DNA of 64,000 nucleotides. It comes from Terebella lapidaria. Taxonomy: Eukaryota; Annelida; Polychaeta; Terebellida; Terebellidae. Positions 58,506-64,000 of the stretch are shown here, one piece after another. The stretch is taken from contig OX424563.1 of assembly GCA_949152475.1 (NCBI GenBank), positions 4,437,001 to 4,501,000 of the forward strand. Reading direction: 5' to 3'. Both the position numbers and the translations under genes were made by a program. The first letter of the stretch is position 1; each line of letters opens with the position of its first letter. Under the pieces are notes generated by a model. That model saw only the letters and a program-made list of their open reading frames with translations. It searched no databases and had not been told where the DNA came from.

Positions 58506-61500
58506 TTATTCCCACCCATACCGGGCTGGCGCACGTGGTTTCCGGCGTGGCCGCCCGTCATCCGCAGGCACTGGAGGGAGTGGGGGTACCTGCAGATCGC
58601 CGTCATCTGGCTGATAGCCACCCAGTCCATCATCCGACGGGTCAGAGAGGTCTGGGAGGCCCACCATACGGCGCACACGCTCGTCCGGAGTCCGCGGATG
58701 CTGACCGGACGGATCCCATACGGGAGCATCATCCGGTTCCGCATCTTGAACGAGCGGATCCATGACAAGCGGGCCCTCGTACTTCTTCAGATTATCGATA
58801 TGGACAACCAGAACCCTGTCCGGATCGGAATCCCTCTGGATCCGGTAGTCCACATCGGTCACCTGTTTCAGTACCGTAAACGGGCCTATCCACGGCTTAG
58901 CAAATTTATTACCTTGCTTAAGCGGCGGATAATAGTAGCCCACCTTGTCGCCTTTCGCAAAAGCTGGCCTACCCTTAGCATGGGCGTCATAGCCTCGCTT
59001 CTGCCGGATGGCAGACTTGTCCAGGCGCGCGCGCGCGAAATCATGGGCGTTCGCCAGGGCGCGGCGAATCCACTCCACGTACTCCGGACCGCACTGGGGT
59101 ACTGCGCCGGTCTCTGCCGCAGTTGGATACATAATATCCACGGGCAAATTTAGCTCCCGGCCGTACAACATCGCGTGCGGAGTAACTCCGGTCGAAGAGT
59201 GGACCGACGATATGTACGCCATTAAGACATACGGGAGGTGGTCATCCCAATCATTCGCACGATCGTTCACAAAGGCCGCCAGCATGTTGAGGACCGATCG
59301 ATTAAAGCGTTCGACCTGGCCATCAGACTGGGGCCTGTAGGGGGTGGTCCGCACCTTGGTACTGCCTAGCATCTGTGCTAGGTTTCGGAACAGGTTGCTC
59401 TCAAATTGCGTGCCCTGATCCGAATGTACCTGTTTAGGTACCCCATGGTATACCACCCATCTATTTACCAACAACCGAGCTACCTCGTCCGCAGTCTGGC
59501 AGCGCAGTGGGTAGGCGTCGGTATACTTGCTAAAATAGTCGGAAATCACCAGGGTGTACCGGAAACCGCGCGGGGTGACCCGGTGGGTATCCAGTATATC
59601 CAAAGCTATCCGATCGAACGGCGCGCCCGCCTTAACCGTGGTTAAGGGGTGGCGGCCAGGGGAGTCGGAAGTCGGAACTCCTTTTCGAGCTTGACACCGA
59701 GGGCAGGCTGCGCACCACCGTTGCACGTCCAAGCCGCTACCAGGCCAATGAAAGCGCTGTTGTAGCCTATGGACGGTCCTCCGGATTCCCAAGTGACCGG
59801 TCACCCGGAGGTCATGCAACTGGTGGAGTACTTCTTTCCGCAGCTCCGCCGGAAGCACCAACTGCCATATGGGAGGCAGTGGAGTCGGTGGCTCATAGCG
59901 CCGGTATAAGAGGCCATCCATCAAGGAGAGTCTTTCCCACTGGGATACTTGAGACAAAGTCTCCTCCCTGTAGGTCTTCCGCTCATCCTTCGAGGGCTTC
60001 TGGCCGGCCTCAAGGGCTGTTATTACCGATGCCAGAGCTCTGTCAGCTCTTTGCGTCGCAGCTATCTGCGCCGGAGAGTAGCCACCCAAGTAATTAGGCT
60101 CCTCATCCGTCGCGTCCGGCTGCGCCGCAGCGGCCATCACCACAGGGGGCAAGGACCGCTCATACTCAGACTCTCCAGAGGACGAGGGTACCCACGAGGA
60201 GTACACCGCCGGACTCGAGGAGGACTCGCTGGAGCTGAGCCGCACCTCCGCTTCGTAAGCGGGACGCCCTCGCCGATAACGGCGGGTCCGCGCGCGGAGA
60301 TTAGCCCTAAACGCTCCAGCCGCCGTGTTGTTAGAGGGGACGGCGGCCTGCGGTCTCCCCGGGACGTCCAGTTCCGAGTCTGAGGACGAATCCGCGGCTT
60401 GCTGGAATGGCGCCATCCCTGCACAACCCGGATTCTTGCACTTATGACAACGGGACAGGCCGTCCGCGTTGCCGTGCAACTTACCAGCGCGATGCTCTAT
60501 CTGCATGTCATACTCCTGGAGTTTGACGAGCCACCGCGCCACCAAGCCATCGGCCTCACTATAGTTGAGGAGCCATCTCAGCGAACTATGATCAGTCCGC
60601 AAGCGGAAATGGCGTCCCAACAAATAGTGCCGGAAGCGCTTGGTCATCGTAACCACCGTGAGCAACTCGCGATGAGTGGTACAGTAGTTCATTTGAGAGC
60701 GGCTCAAGGCCACACTCGCATAAGCTACTACCCGCTCTTGCCCGTCCACGATCTGCGAGAGGACACCGCCGAGTGCGAAGTTACTCGCGTCAGTGTCCAG
60801 GATGAACTCGCAGTCCGGACGAGGGTGCCGCAGCACCGGGGCCGCTACCAAGGCCTGCCGGAGTCCCGAGAAGGCGTCAGCCTGCTCGGCAGACCAAACA
60901 AAATCGGCGCCCTTTTCCGTGAGGATAGTAAGGGGACGCGTGATCTCCGCAAAGCCGCGAATAAACCTGCGGTGGTAGCTCGCGAAGCCCAAGAATGACC
61001 TCACGTCCGCCACGTTACATGGCGGAGGCCATTTCTGCACAGCCGCCACCTTTGCGGGGTCTGGTCTCACTCCGGTGCCCGTTACCATGAAGCCCAAGTA
61101 CAGGATTTCCTGCGCGAATAGCTCGCACTTACTTGGCTTCAATTTAAGCCCTGCTCCGCGGTTCCGGCCCTGCTGTCCCGGAGGACCAGACCGGAAGGAA
61201 CTCCTCCGTTGCGGGCCAGGGAGGGCTCCCTGGTATCCGCGCGACCGCATGCGTTCCAACAACTCCGGACACTTCAGCCAAAAGTGTCCCTGCTTTCCGC
61301 AGAAGTAACAGGGACGGTTCTGAGCTGGTCCGGAGGTGAACGCGCAACATTCTGCGGGTCCCGGAGCTTCGATCCCGGCGCAGTGCGCAATCATCTGCGC
61401 GGCGCCGAGGTCGTATTCCTCGATGTAGCACTCGTCCGAGGACGAGCACGGCGCGGCGACTGGTGCCGAATGTGCGGGCGCCCCTGTAGAGGGTGCCGGC

Positions 61501-63200
61501 GCACTAACCCACTGCAGGGTAGGTTCCCTGGCGGGTTCCCGGACGACCGGGTCCTGCCACGGGGTTACCTGCGATGCCTTGGCCGGAGGAGGAGTCGCCG
61601 CCTGCGCGGGTACAGCCGAGGCCGGAGCCAGGGCCGGAGGCAACTGTCTAGGGCGGACAGCCACCTCAAGCGCAAGCGCGGAGTCTATTGCCTCCTCCAT
61701 CGATCGTTTTTCATGGGTAGCCAGCCCGTAAGCTAAGTGGTAAGGCTGGCCATCGATGAACTGATCGATCAGCATCATTTCGAATCGTCTAGAGTCCATG
61801 TCCGGAAAAGCTCTCCGGCCGAGTATGCGTAGGTGGAATGCATAGTCTGTCACGGACTCGGTCGGTTGGCGGGTACGCGCCTTGAACTCTCGTTCAGACT
61901 GCCGCCGATTGGTCGTCGGCGTGAACAGCAGGCGAAGTTGACGGGCAACCTCGCCGAAAGTCACTGTTCCCACCGGCAGACACGGCATCACGCGGAGAGC
62001 TTTTCCTTCCAAGCTCCCCGCGAGGACATGTCCAGCTTCATGCTGGGACCATCCTTCATACACGGCGGTACGCCATACCTGGAGTAAGTAGTCCTCCAAG
62101 TCGGCGTTATCCCCGTTGAACCGTTTCCGCCACGAAGAGTGGTCGGGCCCGTCATCGCGTTTGTTACGCGCCCGACGTGCGGTCCCGGCTCCGGGGTCGT
62201 CCGTGTACAGCGGCAAGTTCCGCGAGCTGCCCGTGCCTGCGGCGGAGTCTGCCGGAGCAAACATCGACGCCGCGGACATAGGAGCAGGAAAGCTCACGTT
62301 TGCCACCGGGGTTATTCCCGCTAAAAACCCACTCTGGCTAGGTGCGGGCAGGGCTCCCATCGAACCTACTGGGTAGGCTCCAGAAGGGGCGGCAAAGCTT
62401 GGGGCCGAAGCCGCCTGTTGCCACTGCCTGTCCGACACACTGTACGTGCCAGGGTAAGTTGACCACGCGGCTTGCGCTCCAACCGTCGGAACGGTCGACG
62501 CGGTCGCCAACGCGGTGCCTCCGAGCCGCGGAGCAGGCGCGGGTCCCATTGCGGGGGCCACTGGCGCCTGCGGACTCGGCAGGACTTGGGGAGGGGCTAT
62601 TGGCCCAGACATCCCCGGACTAAGAACGGCCGACGGGTCGACGCTCGGAGGCGGCTGATTCCGCTTGAACAGTACAAGCGCCTCGGATATCAGCCACCTC
62701 TCCCTCTCCGTCAAAGGCCCCGAGTTGCCTTGTGACGGCGGAGAGGGGGAACGGTTCCGCCGGTCTGATCGTCCCTGATGGGGTGACCGGGCGCGGTCAT
62801 AGCGCCCTAGAGGAGCCAGCTCACTCAGAGTGTGGGTGAGCTGGTCCATTCCGCCTGATGCGGACTGTCTGGATTCCCTGCCGGGAGCCCTCGCAGGAGC
62901 TCTTCCGGCTGGAGGTGGCATCCAGAACTGCTGGTCCGCTTGCCCGGAGGTAATCGCGCCGGCTTCCACTCGATTCCGGACATCCGGAGATGTCCCCTGG
63001 AAGAGCGTCGCCTGCCACGACTGCCGTCCGGACTTAGGCGGGCGCGGGGTAGCGCCGTTGCCAGCTCCACCTACCGCGCATACCGGATCAGGGCCAGGCC
63101 CTGATCGCAACCTCTGTTGCGGCCCCTCGGGGCGTGACTCGTCGTCCGGAGACGGAGCCAGGGACGTCGGAGTCGACTCCGCAGACGGGATCTTGTCCAC
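58506..63200 (-). mobile_element. Ty3/gypsy-like LTR retrotransposon fossil, internal region (broken)
   Basis: Parts seen in minus-strand order: a proline-rich leader and capsid-like gag domain (about 62130-61650), a zinc knuckle (CYFCGKQGHFWLKC, about 61310), reverse transcriptase connection and RNase H (about 61150-60500; DTDASNFALGGVLSQ), an integrase H2C2 finger (about 59820-59680), an integrase core (about 59620-59290; HSDQGTQFES, GQVERFNRS) and a C-terminal GPF module (about 58880). The protein order RNase H then integrase places it in Ty3/gypsy. It is broken, with at least one sizeable break, and no LTR pair is seen. The long open frame suggests it is fairly young. Confidence 0.9.
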
Positions 63201-63230
63201 GGAGGTCTCCGCACGTTCCTTCCTACCGCC

Positions 63231-64000
63231 GGAATGTATAGCGAATGTTCCTCACACATGCATTGTACCATTTCGCACTAACATCATCAAATAACGTTAA
63301 ATTTTAGGCGTTTAATGGTGACGCTACATGTGTGATTTGGATTTTAATGGTATTTCTATGTACACTTTTGCCACCAGAACCGCATACCATTTCCGCTGCT
63401 TGGTTTTAAATGATCGATATTGTCCCCATATATAATTGTAGGCTGTTGGTTCTGTGCAAATTCGTCTTAACCACACAATAATACTTGACAACACATATGT
63501 ACTATCTTTTCACACATGCATCATATCTCTCACACATGTGTCGTGTCCGTTTTCACACATGCATATCCAGCGCTTTAACAGTTTGCGGGGAGTGTTTATG
63601 GTATATATCCACTTTAAGTTACATGATGGGTGTTTGGATGATAAATGTACACTATTTTACAACGAATCATTGATGTTTATTTGCCGTTTGAGTCCGTGTT
63701 TCAATATTGCCTTCGCCTCAACGTTTTCGTCTTGGACCCAGGATGCGCGTACAATACACACAGGATGTTCGTTGCATAACCCAGGATGCGCCAACCAAAC
63801 CCATGTTTAGCGGACTGGTTCCCCCAGCGTGTTGAGGGCATGTTTTGGAGTTAGTTTCATATTTGTATCAGCGTTTATTCCAAAGATAAACAATTTCGCC
63901 CTAATGATCATAATGTTTGTGTTCAAAGAATTTGTTATCCTGAATCCAGGTTTTTTTTTTCGCCGATGATGAGAGATATGGATTGTGGTGACGTTCATAC
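63231..64000. other. intergenic, no gene seen
   Basis: Composition drops sharply from GC-rich to AT-rich at about 63230, marking the edge of the inserted element. Several CACACATG motifs occur at 63250-63570. No gene. Confidence 0.55.

Noticed and set aside
58251-59153. 300-codon plus-strand ORF
   Set aside because: Antisense to the integrase end of the Ty3-like fossil.

Overview
The window is animal nuclear DNA: spliced genes with GT-AG introns, long introns, CR1-like LINEs, Tc1-like and foldback DNA transposons, and a Ty3-type LTR fossil. Repeated tacatgta-like motifs and the transposon mix suggest a marine invertebrate, most likely a mollusc. That placement is an inference and is not secure.

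Host genes. Two full-length SLC5 (SMCT-like, sodium-coupled monocarboxylate transporter) genes lie tail to tail: gene 1 at 21551-28976 on + (18 exons, 608 aa) and gene 2 at 33459-40839 on - (18 exons, 611 aa). I assembled both exon by exon, and every junction keeps phase. Most exons have the same length and phase in both, so they are tandem-type paralogs later inverted. A third gene on - (372-1684) encodes the end of a small multi-pass membrane protein I do not recognise. A possible terminal exon with zinc-binding CPxCG motifs lies at 50694-50839 on -. A 95-bp copy of gene 2 exon 1, identical to the original, sits at 48491-48585.

Mobile and repetitive DNA fills the rest. At least five foldback elements (4460-5740, 7343-8420, 10843-12093, 14683-15008, 42060-48433; perhaps also 18237-18616 and 20067-20674) share one design: terminal inverted repeats whose inner arms are inverted arrays of short, mostly self-complementary units. 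Four have clear target duplications of 6, 7, 8 and 6 bp. Two of them (4460-5740 and 42060-48433) share the same terminus. Small TA-flanked MITEs lie at 7615-8019, 16177-16384 and 22627-23282, with a longer one at 49280-50365. A dispersed family with ends like GGTTACCGGACCTTTGGTCC and internal AGGTCA repeats occupies 30573-33238 and an intron of gene 2 (35131-36661). A CR1/L2-like LINE (43250-47250) is inserted in the large foldback element.

From about 51.0 to 63.2 kb the DNA is GC-rich. It holds a repeat-family element with two long ORFs of unknown function and a 1456-bp tandem duplication (51.1-57.4 kb). Next to it is a broken Ty3/gypsy-like LTR fossil (58506-63200).

The most striking signals are inside gene 1. 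The acceptor end of exon 10 is amplified about 23-fold as a 45-bp array, and the donor end of exon 12 about 5-fold as a 46-48-bp array. The matching introns of gene 2 have neither.
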